A stretch of DNA of 58,028 bases from Proteobacteria bacterium UBA5122 (GCA_002415485.1 DHYU01000010.1:776-58803), one strand, 5' to 3'. Shown: positions 35,341-44,545, numbered from the stretch's first letter. Translations and numbers: made by a program. The notes: a model not told the origin generated them from the sequence alone.

Positions 35341-36354
35341 CTATTTATATCCAGCGCGATCCATCAGCTTGACGGCCTCGACCTGCAACTCACCGGCCCT
35401 GACGACATTGATCTGGTTTTGCTTGAAGGTACCCCACGAGGCAACCAGTTCAGAGGGTTTGATATTGGCATTGGCCGGATACTCGTGATTGCTATCAGAG
35501 AACAGGTTTTGCGCCTTGTCAGATGACAACCACTCGATCAGCTTCTGCGCACCGGCCTTGTTGCCCGCATGCTTGACCACTCCAGCACCCGAGATATTGA
35601 CGTGCACACCAGTGCCTTCCTGGTTTGGCCAGAACAGCTTCAGCGAGATATCTGGGTTAGCAGCGACCAGGCGACCATAATAATAGGTATTACCGATACC
35701 CAGCGCGCACTGGCCTGCCGCCACCGCCTCCATCATCTTGGTATCACTGGAGAAGGGTTCGGTCGCCTGGTTCGCCACCCAGCCCTTCACAATCTCTTCG
35801 GTCTTGGCGGCACCGTGTTCTTCGATCATCATCGCCACCAACGACTGGTTGTAGACCTTCTTCGAGGTACGCAGACAGAGTTTGCCCTTCCACTTCGGAT
35901 CTGCCAGATCCTCATAGGTAGACATCTCGCTCGCCTTCACCATTGTCGGGTTGTAGGCAATGGTGCGTGCGCGCACAGACAACCCAAACCATTGATTGCC
36001 AGGATCGCGTAAATAGGCTGGGATATTTTGCTCTAACACCTTGGACGGCGTTGCCGCCAACAGGCCTTCATTGCCCGCCTGCCACAGATTACCTGCGTCC
36101 ACAGTCAGAAACACATCGGCAGGCGTATTGGCGCCTTCGGCCTTCAGGCGTTGCATCAACGGACCTTCCTTGTCCGTCACGAACTTGATCTCAATACCTG
36201 TCTCCTTGGTGTAGGCATCAAACATCGGCTTGATCAATTGCTCATTACGCGCCGAATACACCACCACCTCATCCGCTGCCCAAGCCATCGCCGGAGCAAC
36301 CGCACCCGCCATCAATGCCGCCAGCGCCAACACACCTTTCTTTACCAACATCAT
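35341..36354 (-). CDS. fbpA: Iron(III) ABC transporter periplasmic binding protein FbpA
   Basis: A 337-residue exported binding protein. The ATG at 36354 is chosen because AGGAG stands just upstream and the product then starts directly with a signal peptide (about 1-26, AMAWA|ADE). The ATG at 36351 is equally possible. The ferric-iron ligand motif of two adjacent tyrosines is present in GNTYYYGR, and the VVYSARNE start is typical of FbpA/FutA. The Fur box at 36403-36421 lies about 50 bases upstream. Confidence 0.94.
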   Translation of the reverse strand: MMLVKKGVLALAALMAGAVAPAMAWAADEVVVYSARNEQLIKPMFDAYTKETGIEIKFVTDKEGPLMQRLKAEGANTPADVFLTVDAGNLWQAGNEGLLAATPSKVLEQNIPAYLRDPGNQWFGLSVRARTIAYNPTMVKASEMSTYEDLADPKWKGKLCLRTSKKVYNQSLVAMMIEEHGAAKTEEIVKGWVANQATEPFSSDTKMMEAVAAGQCALGIGNTYYYGRLVAANPDISLKLFWPNQEGTGVHVNISGAGVVKHAGNKAGAQKLIEWLSSDKAQNLFSDSNHEYPANANIKPSELVASWGTFKQNQINVVRAGELQVEAVKLMDRAGYK

Positions 36355-36402
36355 CAAACTCCTCTTAAGCGGCATCAAAGCCGTATCATTGCCAAAAAGT
36401 TG

Positions 36403-36421
36403 ATTAATGATAATCATTCTC
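36403..36421 (-). promoter_or_regulatory. fbpA: Fur box upstream of fbpA
   Basis: The 19-mer around ATGATAATCATT agrees with the Fur consensus GATAATGATAATCATTATC at 16 of 19 positions, with a perfect 12-base core. It lies where the fbpA promoter must be, which predicts repression under iron sufficiency. Confidence 0.9.
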
Positions 36422-36563
36422 ATTACCAATCGCAAGAGGAAGGATGGATTTTTTTCAATCGCATGAAACACAGGCCTCAAGTCAGGCCCTGACCCACCGA
36501 TCACTAGTAAGCCCACAAAAACAATAACGGTTTATTTGTCCTTCGCGGCAAAGGAAACGTGCC

Positions 36564-37775
36564 ATGTCGACACCAATCAAGATCATTGTCTTTGCCGATA
36601 ACGCACAAGCGAAAACCATCGCCGATGCCGTAGGCCGTGCCGGCTTTTCCGTTAAAGGCAAGGCCTGCAACAACCTGGAAAAGCTTCAGCCATTACTGAA
36701 CGAACAGGTCTGGGACACTGTGTTTGCCAGCCATACTTTGCCCGGCGGGATCGATTTGCAAACCCTCTGCCACACCGTCAATCATAAAGGACTGCGGACC
36801 CCCATCATCGTCATTGCCCCTCAGGCTGGCGACCGCGAACGCATCGACGCCCTTAGTGCCGGCGCCCAGGATGCTGTCAGCAGCGATCAACACGAACTAT
36901 TGGGATTGATTATCCGCCGCGAAATGACCGACACCATCAACAGCGACCTCACACCCGCCACAACCGATACCACCATCGTTGACCCGGAAACACTCTCTGC
37001 AGAAGAACAACAATGGTTCGATCGCATTCGTCAGGCCCTGGATCAAAATCGCTTTGTTACCGTATTCCAGCCCATCGTCAATCTCAACGCCGAACCTAGC
37101 CCCAACTATGAGTTATTGATGCGCATGCTCGATGCGGACAACAAAGAGATTGCCCCCGGCATCTTTCTAAGCTCGGCAGAAAAAGCGGGGCTGACTCGCG
37201 ACATCGATCGCTGGGTGATCGGCCAGGCTATCCATAAGCTAGAACACTCAACGGATCCTCGGACACGTTTTTTCGTCAAACTCTCGAGTCACAGCGTGCG
37301 AGATACCAGTCTCACGGCCTGGATCGGCCAACAACTTCACCAACATGCGATCGCAACCGATCGCCTGGTATTTGAAATCACTGAAGCAGATGCACTGGCA
37401 CACGAACAGAACAGTCGCCAATTAATCTCGGGGCTCAAAAAGATGAACTGCTTGGTCGCCCTTGATCACGTTGGACTTGCCGGGAATACAGAGGAGTTTT
37501 GGCTATCGCTCGACCCAAATTACATCAAGCTGGCAGGCCAATTAATCAAGGGCATCAGCGAAAACAAACAGGACAAAAATACACTGACCCGCATCACTGG
37601 CTACGCCAAGAGTCGCAAGATCATTACGATCGCCCAGTTCGTGCAGGATGCAGCCAGCCTTGCACTGTTATGGCAATTGGGGATTAATTACATTCAGGGG
37701 TATTACTTGCAGAAACCAGATGCAAAAATGAACTACGATTTTGAGCCTGAAGACGAAGATCAACGTGCATTTTGA
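36564..37775 (+). CDS. Degenerate REC-EAL domain protein
   Basis: A 403-residue cytoplasmic protein. An N-terminal receiver-like domain (1-118) lacks the phosphoacceptor: Ser56 replaces Asp four residues before LPG Pro60. A C-terminal EAL domain (about 150-390) is also altered. The signature is ELL (Glu183), the metal-binding Asn is Lys239, the DD pair is Asp301-His302, and the AEGVE glutamates are Gln358 and Gln361. Glu271/Glu274 (EITE) and Lys322 remain. It should not hydrolyse c-di-GMP but may bind it, as the FimX EAL does. AAGGAAA precedes the ATG. Targets are unknown; the pilMNOPQ operon 30 kb away is a possible link only by analogy. Confidence 0.88.
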   Translation: MSTPIKIIVFADNAQAKTIADAVGRAGFSVKGKACNNLEKLQPLLNEQVWDTVFASHTLPGGIDLQTLCHTVNHKGLRTPIIVIAPQAGDRERIDALSAGAQDAVSSDQHELLGLIIRREMTDTINSDLTPATTDTTIVDPETLSAEEQQWFDRIRQALDQNRFVTVFQPIVNLNAEPSPNYELLMRMLDADNKEIAPGIFLSSAEKAGLTRDIDRWVIGQAIHKLEHSTDPRTRFFVKLSSHSVRDTSLTAWIGQQLHQHAIATDRLVFEITEADALAHEQNSRQLISGLKKMNCLVALDHVGLAGNTEEFWLSLDPNYIKLAGQLIKGISENKQDKNTLTRITGYAKSRKIITIAQFVQDAASLALLWQLGINYIQGYYLQKPDAKMNYDFEPEDEDQRAF

Positions 37776-37779
37776 AAAA

Positions 37780-38091
37780 TCACAACCGACTATTGATAAT
37801 CCCCAGCAGACGTTTAACCTCGCCAATCACAATAGACAAACCAACATAGGCCTCATTCCTGATTGGATGTTCTACTTGCAACTGAACAACCTGATCCGTC
37901 AGCTCCAACAATGCAAGCGCATTCGCCATAATATCAGCCTGCTCTGAATCAGGAGTAGTGGCATTAAAACCAGAGGAAAGACGCTGCTCAGCAACAGAGT
38001 ATTTCGTTTGCCCATGACCAGCAGCCACCTCTTGGTAGAGTTTATCCATAAGCTCAGCAACCCTGCTACCTGCGCTATTTGTATCATTCAT
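37780..38091 (-). CDS. Small hypothetical protein
   Basis: A 103-residue soluble protein. The ATG at 38091 has GGGAGG eight bases upstream and gives MNDTNSAGS. It is mostly helical, with no signal, cysteines or known motif I recognise. The C-terminal half (ALALLELTDQVVQLQ...GEVKRLLGIINSRL) is amphipathic, suggesting a helical bundle or oligomer. It is convergent with the REC-EAL gene (four bases apart) and on the same strand as the HTH gene to its right. Confidence 0.6.
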   Translation of the reverse strand: MNDTNSAGSRVAELMDKLYQEVAAGHGQTKYSVAEQRLSSGFNATTPDSEQADIMANALALLELTDQVVQLQVEHPIRNEAYVGLSIVIGEVKRLLGIINSRL

Positions 38092-38218
38092 AATTCCAGC
38101 CTCCCTGCCAGCATGTGTCAACATCAACACACACATTTATAATTACATGAGGGATAATAGCTTGCAACAATAGTTTCACGACAACCTAGAGAACCATCAT
38201 CTCCATTCGTCATTCAAA

Positions 38219-38623
38219 TCAAGTACGCTCTTCATAATTACCAATTAAATAACAAATACCAAAAGCGCTCGCGATACGATTCATCACATTCATCGATACA
38301 CTATCTCCATCACGAAAACGTGCCAAATAGGTACGACTAATGCCTGTGTACGCCGACAATTTATTAATGGAGTTCAAATCATCATCACGCCCGTGAATAT
38401 TCATTAACTCCATTCGCAAGCGCTCTTCCAATGCCTCAATCCCAATCACATCGTAAATAGGTACTGACTCAAACACCTTCACCGCCAAATCAAAAAAGCG
38501 GTTAAGCTGATCTGTCGTCGGAGACTGCCGCCGTCCCTCGCGATATGAATATTTCACAGCCAACACTCTCAACTGCCTATACAAAGCATCGACATCCTCG
38601 AGTTCCAACACGGCTCTCGTCAT
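38219..38623 (-). CDS. Small protein with XRE-like helix-turn-helix
   Basis: A 134-residue protein. The C-terminal part (about 85-130) fits a helix-turn-helix of XRE/Cro type (INKLSAYTGISRTYLARFRDG, then a recognition-helix-like VMNRIASAFGI). The N-terminal 80 residues are helical with no match I know. No toxin-like partner adjoins it and no prophage genes are present, so it may be a stand-alone regulator. Confidence 0.6.
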   Translation of the reverse strand: MTRAVLELEDVDALYRQLRVLAVKYSYREGRRQSPTTDQLNRFFDLAVKVFESVPIYDVIGIEALEERLRMELMNIHGRDDDLNSINKLSAYTGISRTYLARFRDGDSVSMNVMNRIASAFGICYLIGNYEERT

Positions 38624-38798
38624 GTGCTTCCTCCAACATCTGCGGCACAGGCCTACAGTCCATATCCAGTTTTAACAGGGGAAGCATATAGCGGAAACAG
38701 GCAGACTACAGCTCACCTAACAGTCTGTTTAAATCTGCGCCAAAATCAGGCAAGCTTGGGGAGCCGCGCCTTGTGCACGGCGAAAAATTGAGACAGGG

Positions 38799-40019
38799 TT
38801 AATTGGCCAATTGAGGCAGATCACCCCGACTGCCAACTGCATACTCCATGAATAAACGCTTTAACGGCAACACCTGATTGGTCGCCTTGAGTCCTGCATT
38901 GCGCACAGCAATCACTGGCGCCTGTGTGGCGCCAAACAAACGTTTAAAACCATCCATCGACAGCATCATCGTCAGATTCTGGCCCTTGCGCCAACGTTCG
39001 TATTTACGCAGTGTGTGCATCGCCCCCAGATCGCGCTCGGCCGCATGGGCTGCCAACACAGTCTCGGCCAAGGCCGCCGCATCCAGCACGCCTAGATTGA
39101 CACCCTGCCCGGCCAGCGGATGGATCGCATGCGCCGCATCGCCGATCAAGGCCAGACGCGGTTTCACATAGTCCAACGTGTGTTGCAGCCGCAGCGGAAA
39201 CTTGCCGCGTTCCAGCACTTCCAGCACGGCGCCCAGTTTGTAGTCAAACGCCTGCGCCAGACGCGCCGCAAACCCGGCCTCATCCAGCGCCAGCAATTCA
39301 ACCGCCTGCTCGGGCGAGGTCGACCAAACGATACAGCTGTAGTTATCGTGCATCGGTAAAAAGGCCAGTGGGCCATGTTCGAGAAAGCGCTGCCAACAGG
39401 TGGCCTGATGAGACCGCTCGGTGCGGACGATCGCCATCACCGCATGCTGATCATAGCCCCAGCCCTTGGTCTGGATACCGGCCCGCTCGCGAACCGCCGA
39501 ACGGGCGCCATCGGCACCGACCATCAAGCGCGTGCGCAACACCCGCCCATCGTCCAGCGACACACTGAGACACTGCTGTGATTCCTGCCACTGCTGCCAG
39601 CGCGCCGGACACAACAGATCGACATTCGGCAGCTGTTGCGCCTGGCGCCACAATGCCGCCTGAATCACACGATTTTCGATGATGTAACCGAGCGACGGAT
39701 TGCCGATGTCCGCACCGTCGAAATGGATCTCGCCACTGCCGGCCGCATCCCAGACATGCATCTGCGAATACGACGTCACACCCTCAGCCAGCATCGCCGG
39801 CCAGGCACCGATCTGTTCAAACACCTTGCGTGAGGCATGGGTGATTGCCGACACACGCAGCCCGATACTGCCTTCTGCCCAGTCCAGTTCAGGCTGATTG
39901 GCCTCCAACACCGCGATGCGCAATCCCGGCGCACGGGCCAGGGCACAGGCCAAGGTCAGGCCAACCATGCCGCCGCCGACAATCGTCACATCGTAGTCTG
40001 TTATCTGCTGCTCGCTCAT
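38799..40019 (-). CDS. ubiI: FAD-dependent ubiquinone hydroxylase UbiI-type
   Basis: A 406-residue UbiH/UbiF/VisC-family flavoprotein monooxygenase. It has the FAD-binding VTIVGGGMVGL start, the DG motif near VGADGARSAVR and the second FAD motif LIGDAAHAIHPLAGQGVNLG. In E. coli ubiI follows ubiH in the pepP-ubiH-ubiI order. The same order holds here, interrupted by two small genes. The assignment to the C5 hydroxylation step is by synteny; sequence alone does not separate it from UbiF or UbiH. Confidence 0.88.
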   Translation of the reverse strand: MSEQQITDYDVTIVGGGMVGLTLACALARAPGLRIAVLEANQPELDWAEGSIGLRVSAITHASRKVFEQIGAWPAMLAEGVTSYSQMHVWDAAGSGEIHFDGADIGNPSLGYIIENRVIQAALWRQAQQLPNVDLLCPARWQQWQESQQCLSVSLDDGRVLRTRLMVGADGARSAVRERAGIQTKGWGYDQHAVMAIVRTERSHQATCWQRFLEHGPLAFLPMHDNYSCIVWSTSPEQAVELLALDEAGFAARLAQAFDYKLGAVLEVLERGKFPLRLQHTLDYVKPRLALIGDAAHAIHPLAGQGVNLGVLDAAALAETVLAAHAAERDLGAMHTLRKYERWRKGQNLTMMLSMDGFKRLFGATQAPVIAVRNAGLKATNQVLPLKRLFMEYAVGSRGDLPQLAN

Positions 40020-40038
40020 CCCCTATCCCTTCACATTA

Positions 40039-40476
40039 TCACGCGGCCTGCATCGGCCTGGACAAACCACTGATCGCAAACACCGCCGCCAACAGCGCCC
40101 CACTGATCACCGCCCCTTGGATGATGAAGGCCACGCCGGTCAACGCCGCCACCGCCAACACCTGTTGTTTACCGAGCGCCAGTTTACGCGCTGCGATAAA
40201 GGCCAGCGGCAGCATCGCCGCAAAAAATACGCCGTTGCGCAGCAGGATCTCAGTCAGCTCTGTCTCGATCGTCTCTTTGGCATTGAGCTGACGAAACAAG
40301 GCCTCCAAACGCTGCTGGTCATTCGCCGTCACATGGGGTTTAGCCTGCAGCTCGATATAAAGTTGTTCGTAATCGGCACGGATCGATGCCGTCGAGGGTT
40401 CGCGCAGCGGCGTCGTCAGCCAGGCAACGACAAAGACCAACAGCGCGATCAGAATGACTTTTGTGTTTTGGCTCAA
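40039..40476 (-). CDS. Small hypothetical membrane protein
   Basis: A protein of about 145 residues with three predicted transmembrane segments (near the N-terminus, and two in the C-terminal 60 residues) around a charged soluble region. Start is uncertain. The TTG at 40476 has GGTGG upstream and puts SQNTKVILIALL at the N-terminus. A GTG at 40527 would add 17 residues translated through a long inverted repeat (40484-40514), which looks non-coding. It lies 19 bases before ubiI and probably shares its transcript. Function unknown. Confidence 0.55.
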   Translation of the reverse strand: MSQNTKVILIALLVFVVAWLTTPLREPSTASIRADYEQLYIELQAKPHVTANDQQRLEALFRQLNAKETIETELTEILLRNGVFFAAMLPLAFIAARKLALGKQQVLAVAALTGVAFIIQGAVISGALLAAVFAISGLSRPMQAA

Positions 40477-40483
40477 GATGCCA

Positions 40484-40514
40484 CCATTCCCATATGTGCA
40501 ACACATGGGAATGG
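40484..40514. repeat. Long inverted repeat before the membrane-protein gene
   Basis: CCATTCCCATATGTG and CACATGGGAATGG form a 13-bp stem with a two-base bulge and a three-base loop. Partly matching flanks (ATGC/GCAT) extend it. It separates the DUF3562 stop (40530) from the likely start of the membrane gene. Confidence 0.75.
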
Positions 40515-40529
40515 TAGCATGTGACACGA

Positions 40530-40763
40530 CTACGCGTGGATCACGCCTTCATGGGCAGCGTGCAGCAGGTGTTCCTTCACATGACGCACGCACAGCACCG
40601 ACAAAAAGGTGCTGATCCTTGCCTGCTGGGCGATCTTCCGCAACTCAGCGTCATACAGCGCGCGTACTTCTTGTTCTTCCACATGGTACTGATTGGCGAT
40701 GGATTGAACCTCGCTGTCGTGCAGCTGGGCTTCCTTGGCATGAAGGGTCGTTTGGTGTCTCAT
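40530..40763 (-). CDS. DUF3562-like small protein
   Basis: A 77-residue soluble helical protein. The ATG at 40763 is chosen for its CAGGAG six bases upstream. The pattern EVRALYDAELRKI...ARISTFLSVLCVRHVKEHL fits DUF3562 proteins as I remember them; no function is known. It lies between ubiH and ubiI on the same strand, with the inverted repeat immediately downstream. Confidence 0.65.
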   Translation of the reverse strand: MRHQTTLHAKEAQLHDSEVQSIANQYHVEEQEVRALYDAELRKIAQQARISTFLSVLCVRHVKEHLLHAAHEGVIHA

Positions 40764-40963
40764 GATCGGCTCCTGAGTAACTGACTCATCGTATCCAACG
40801 CGCAACTTGTTCAATCCCATGCGCGTCTCCAGGCGGCTCTCCAGCCCCCACCTGGCATAACCCAAGCTCACCAGGCGTTTTGACTATACGCCCCCGACAC
40901 GAACATTTTTATGACAGTTTTGTGAATTATGTCCGGGCCCTGAACTCGGTCTTTTAAACGAAA

Positions 40964-42223
40964 TCAGTAACGCCCAGACTGTAACGCCTGCCCCATCGCC
41001 AACCGTGGCAGACGCCCGGCCAGGCCCATGGTTTGGCGGGTCAACGCCCGCTTTAACGGCGGCACGACATCCAGCGCAAACAGGCCCAGGTTACGCGCCA
41101 GCGCCACCGGCGGCAGCGGATTGGCGAACAGCCGCGCCAGTGTGTCGGTAAAGCCTATCACCCGTTTGTGATCCCATTGACGCCACTCGGCATAACGCTG
41201 CAACACCGGATCACTGCCGATATCGGCGCCGCTCTCCAGCGCCTCGCAGATCACCTGCGCCAGCGCCGCCACATCCCGAATACCGAGGTTATACCCCTGT
41301 CCGGCGATCGGGTGCAGGGTGTGGGCCGCGTTGCCGATCAAGGCCAGACGCGGTCGCACATGCTCCTTGGCGCGCACCAGCACCAGCGGATAGGCGTTGC
41401 GTTTGCCGGCCTTGGTGATCCGCCCCAAGCGGTATCCAAATCGATTTTGGAGTTCACTTAAAAATTCTTCGTCACTCAAATTCAGGACCCGATCCTGATC
41501 TTCGCTGCGCACGGTCCACACCAGGCTGCAGCGATGCGCATCCTCGCAGCCCGGCGGCGAGTTCGGCAGCAGGGCCACCGGCCCGCTATCGGTGAAACGC
41601 TCATAGGCCGTGCCCTGATGCGGGCGCTCGGTCGAGACATTGGCGATCACCGCGCTCTGGCCGTAGTCCCACTGGCGGGTGGCGATCTCCATCAGCCGCC
41701 GCACGCCGGAGTTGCCGCCGTCGGCCGCCACCACCAGCCGCGCGGTCAGCGTCTGTTCGCTGCCATCGCGCACCAGTGTCAGCGTCGCGCCGTCATTTGA
41801 GGTGGCAATCCCGACCACCTCGGCCGGGCAGATCAATTCGATGTTGTCGCAGGCCGCCATCGCCTCGGCCACCGCCGTGCCCATGCTGCGGTTCTCGACC
41901 ACGTAACCGAGCGCGGCCACACCCTCGTCTTCGCTGCGGATGCGGGTCGCGCCAAAGTGACCACGATCGGAGACATGGATATTGCGGATCGGCGATACGC
42001 TGTCGGCCAGCGCCGGCCAGAGGCCCATCGCCGCCAGGATCTGTTGCGAACCATAGGCCAGCGCAATCGCGCGGTCGTCATAACTGGGCTGACTGGCGGA
42101 GCGGAACGGCACCGCCTCGATCACGCCGATGCGCAGCGGCAGGGGCGACAAGGCCACCGCCATGCCACCACCGACCATACCGCCGCCGACGATCAATACA
42201 TCGTAATCACACGCCGCCATCAT
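40964..42223 (-). CDS. ubiH: FAD-dependent ubiquinone hydroxylase UbiH
   Basis: A 419-residue UbiH-family flavoprotein. AAGGAG lies just upstream of tandem ATG codons at 42223 and 42220; the second has the better spacing. The FAD motif DVLIVGGGMVGGGMA, the DG motif VVAADGGNSGVRR and the LIGNAAHTLHPIAGQGYNLG motif are present. In E. coli UbiH hydroxylates 2-octaprenyl-6-methoxyphenol in ubiquinone synthesis. Placement directly after pepP (about 10 bases) matches the E. coli pepP-ubiH order. It and UbiI here are clear paralogues. Confidence 0.93.
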   Translation of the reverse strand: MMAACDYDVLIVGGGMVGGGMAVALSPLPLRIGVIEAVPFRSASQPSYDDRAIALAYGSQQILAAMGLWPALADSVSPIRNIHVSDRGHFGATRIRSEDEGVAALGYVVENRSMGTAVAEAMAACDNIELICPAEVVGIATSNDGATLTLVRDGSEQTLTARLVVAADGGNSGVRRLMEIATRQWDYGQSAVIANVSTERPHQGTAYERFTDSGPVALLPNSPPGCEDAHRCSLVWTVRSEDQDRVLNLSDEEFLSELQNRFGYRLGRITKAGKRNAYPLVLVRAKEHVRPRLALIGNAAHTLHPIAGQGYNLGIRDVAALAQVICEALESGADIGSDPVLQRYAEWRQWDHKRVIGFTDTLARLFANPLPPVALARNLGLFALDVVPPLKRALTRQTMGLAGRLPRLAMGQALQSGRY

Positions 42224-42230
42224 TCGCTCC

Positions 42231-43568
42231 TTAGGCCGCCTTGCGCCGCCGCTTGGGCTGGACACCCGCCATCAGCGCCTCGATCTCGGCCACGCCCTTC
42301 GGCACACCCGAGGTCAGCACCTCGTGACCGCTGCGGGTGACGTGCACGTCATCCTCGATGCGAATCCCGATGCCCCACCATTTTTTGTCCACCCCTTTGC
42401 TACCGGGGGCGATGTACAGGCCCGGCTCGACCGTCAGCACCATGCCCGGCTCGAGCAGGCGCCACTCGCCGTCCAGCTTGTAGTCGCCGACATCATGCAC
42501 ATCCATGCCCAACCAATGGCCGGTGCGGTGCATGTAAAAACGACGATAGGCCTCTTCCTTGATCAACTTGCCGGGCGTGCCCTTGAGGATGCCGAGTTTG
42601 ATCAGCCCCTTGGTCAGCACCTTCACCGCCGCCTCGTGCGGATGATTCCAGTGGTTGCCCGGCTGCACCGCGGCGATCGCCGCCTCCTGCGCCGCCAGCA
42701 CCACCTCGTACAAGGCCTTTTGCGCCGGACTGAAGCGGCCATTGATCGGGAAGGTGCGCGTGATATCGGCGGCATAACCGTCGTATTCGGCGCCGGCATC
42801 GATCAACAGCAGGTCACCGTCGTTCAGTTCCATGTCGTTATCGATGTAGTGCAGGATGCAGCCATTCTCACCGCCACCGACGATCGATGGATAGGCGGCA
42901 TGACGGCAGCCGTTGTTCATAAAGTGGTGCACGATCTCGGCCTCGATCTGATACTCCATCAAGCCCGGTTTGCACAGCTGCATCGCACGACTATGGGCCT
43001 CGGCCGAGACCTTGGCCGCCTTCTTCATCGCCTGGATCTCGGCCGCACTCTTGATCAGCCGCATCTCGTGCAGGAAATGATCGAGCGAAATAAATTCACC
43101 CGGCGCATGCACGCCGGAGCGCGCCTTGCTGCGTACACTCTTGAGCCACGAGATCATGCGCTGATCCAGGTCGTGGTGGGTGCCCATCGAATAGAACACG
43201 CGTTCTTTGTTCTCCATCAGGCCGGGCAGGATGTCATCGATATCGGCGATCGGAAAGGCATCGTCGGCGCCGAAACGCTCCACCGCGCCCTCCAGGCCCG
43301 CACGGCGGCCGTGCCAGGTCTCCATCTCAGGGTCGCGCTCGCGGCAGAACAACACGTACTCGCCCTGTTTGCGGCCGGGGATCAACACCGCAATCGCCTC
43401 CGGCTCGGGAAAGCCGGTCAGATAGGTGAAGTCACTGTCGGGACGATACACATGCTCCACATCGCGATTGCGTGTCTGCTGCGGTGCAGCGGGCACGATG
43501 GCGATGCTGTCCGCCCCCATGTGTTGCAACAAACGCTGACGCCGTTTTACGAACTCCTGCGACTTCAT
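42231..43568 (-). CDS. pepP: Xaa-Pro aminopeptidase PepP
   Basis: A 445-residue M24B metallopeptidase that removes N-terminal residues before proline. Metal-binding Asp residues lie in LLIDAGAEYDGYAADITRTFP, the His in HRTGHWLGMDVHD, and the Glu residues in LTVEPGLY and IRIEDDV. The N-terminal domain motif VYRPDSDFTYLTGFPEP is typical. AGGAGGG stands nine bases before the ATG. It precedes ubiH in the standard order. Confidence 0.96.
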   Translation of the reverse strand: MKSQEFVKRRQRLLQHMGADSIAIVPAAPQQTRNRDVEHVYRPDSDFTYLTGFPEPEAIAVLIPGRKQGEYVLFCRERDPEMETWHGRRAGLEGAVERFGADDAFPIADIDDILPGLMENKERVFYSMGTHHDLDQRMISWLKSVRSKARSGVHAPGEFISLDHFLHEMRLIKSAAEIQAMKKAAKVSAEAHSRAMQLCKPGLMEYQIEAEIVHHFMNNGCRHAAYPSIVGGGENGCILHYIDNDMELNDGDLLLIDAGAEYDGYAADITRTFPINGRFSPAQKALYEVVLAAQEAAIAAVQPGNHWNHPHEAAVKVLTKGLIKLGILKGTPGKLIKEEAYRRFYMHRTGHWLGMDVHDVGDYKLDGEWRLLEPGMVLTVEPGLYIAPGSKGVDKKWWGIGIRIEDDVHVTRSGHEVLTSGVPKGVAEIEALMAGVQPKRRRKAA

Positions 43569-43582
43569 GCCAACACACCCTC

Positions 43583-44185
43583 CTAGTGCAATGTCTTCTC
43601 ATGGCCGGCTTCGGCCCCAGCCAAGGTCATCATCTCATCACGCAGCATCAACACACCCATGCGCACGTACTCCACCACGTCGACCAGGGCTGATTCATTG
43701 TCCTCACCCTCGTCCTCATCGTCGGCCAGGCGGCAGATCTCGATCAGATCGCGGCAGAACTCCTGCACCGGCTCCGAGAAACCACCAAACTCCTTGATAC
43801 CACCCAGACTCAAACCGTAAAGATAACCTTCACACCAGTCGGCAATCGCGCGCACGCGTTCGGCCATCGCCGAGCCATCGTCCGGCAACAGCGGTTCAAA
43901 GCCCAGTTCCGGGTCGGCCAACTGCTGCTCGCTATATTTAAACAAGGCCACCAGCGCCGCACGATCCGCCACCGGCAACTCGCCACGCGAGGCCTGATCA
44001 TCCGCCCCGACCAACGCGCCCGACCACACCTGCCGCGCCCACTCTTCCGCCGTCAGCCCCGGATGACAGCTAAGCAGCGCACACAAGATGCCATGGCACT
44101 CCGCCGCCCCCAAATCACCACTCACATCCAGCACGGCCGTAATCTCATCGAATGCCGGCGCCTGATTTTGTCCGATCGTTGTCAC
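43583..44185 (-). CDS. ygfB: UPF0149 family protein YgfB
   Basis: A 200-residue cytoplasmic protein of the YgfB/YecA-like family. The GTG at 44185 is preferred because the protein then starts VTTIGQNQAPAFDEI, close to family starts, while a longer reading adds a basic unlike segment. The DWCEGYLYGLSLGGI region is the conserved core. It is the first gene of ygfB-pepP-ubiH. In Pseudomonas YgfB counteracts the activator AlpA, but whether that applies here is unknown. Confidence 0.9.
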   Translation of the reverse strand: MTTIGQNQAPAFDEITAVLDVSGDLGAAECHGILCALLSCHPGLTAEEWARQVWSGALVGADDQASRGELPVADRAALVALFKYSEQQLADPELGFEPLLPDDGSAMAERVRAIADWCEGYLYGLSLGGIKEFGGFSEPVQEFCRDLIEICRLADDEDEGEDNESALVDVVEYVRMGVLMLRDEMMTLAGAEAGHEKTLH

Positions 44186-44302
44186 CTTAGATAAACCTCG
44201 CTTTGCAATGCGCCTTATGTTATCACTGCGCCGCCGTCCCTGGCGAAACAGAAACACGACGGCCGTTGACCCCGCCCGTGCGGCCCACTATATTTGACGC
44301 CT

Positions 44303-44545
44303 ATGAGCCAAGACCCCAGCCAAATCAATTACGAACACGAACTGAAGATCCTCGAGCATCAACTCGATCAGTTGGTGGCATTGTGCAAACAACTGAAACA
44401 GGAAAACCAGAGTCTGCGTGATCAGCAGATGGGCCTGATGTCGGAACGCGCCATGCTAATGAAGAAAAACGAAATCGCACGCAGCCGCGTTGAGGCCATG
44501 ATCATGCGCCTCAAGTCGATGGAACACGATTATGAGCAGCAGTAA
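44303..44545 (+). CDS. TIGR02449-family coiled-coil protein
   Basis: An 80-residue protein, nearly all coiled coil (heptads across LKILEHQLDQLVALC...LKQENQSLRD), ending MEHDYEQQ. A gene of this type upstream of zapA is usual in gammaproteobacteria. A link to cell division is inferred from the 14-base overlap with zapA. It diverges from ygfB across 117 bases. Confidence 0.85.
   Translation: MSQDPSQINYEHELKILEHQLDQLVALCKQLKQENQSLRDQQMGLMSERAMLMKKNEIARSRVEAMIMRLKSMEHDYEQQ

Noticed and set aside
38719..38729. AACAGTCTGTT palindrome as an SOS (LexA) box
   Set aside because: It lacks the CTGT-N8-ACAG spacing and no SOS gene follows.
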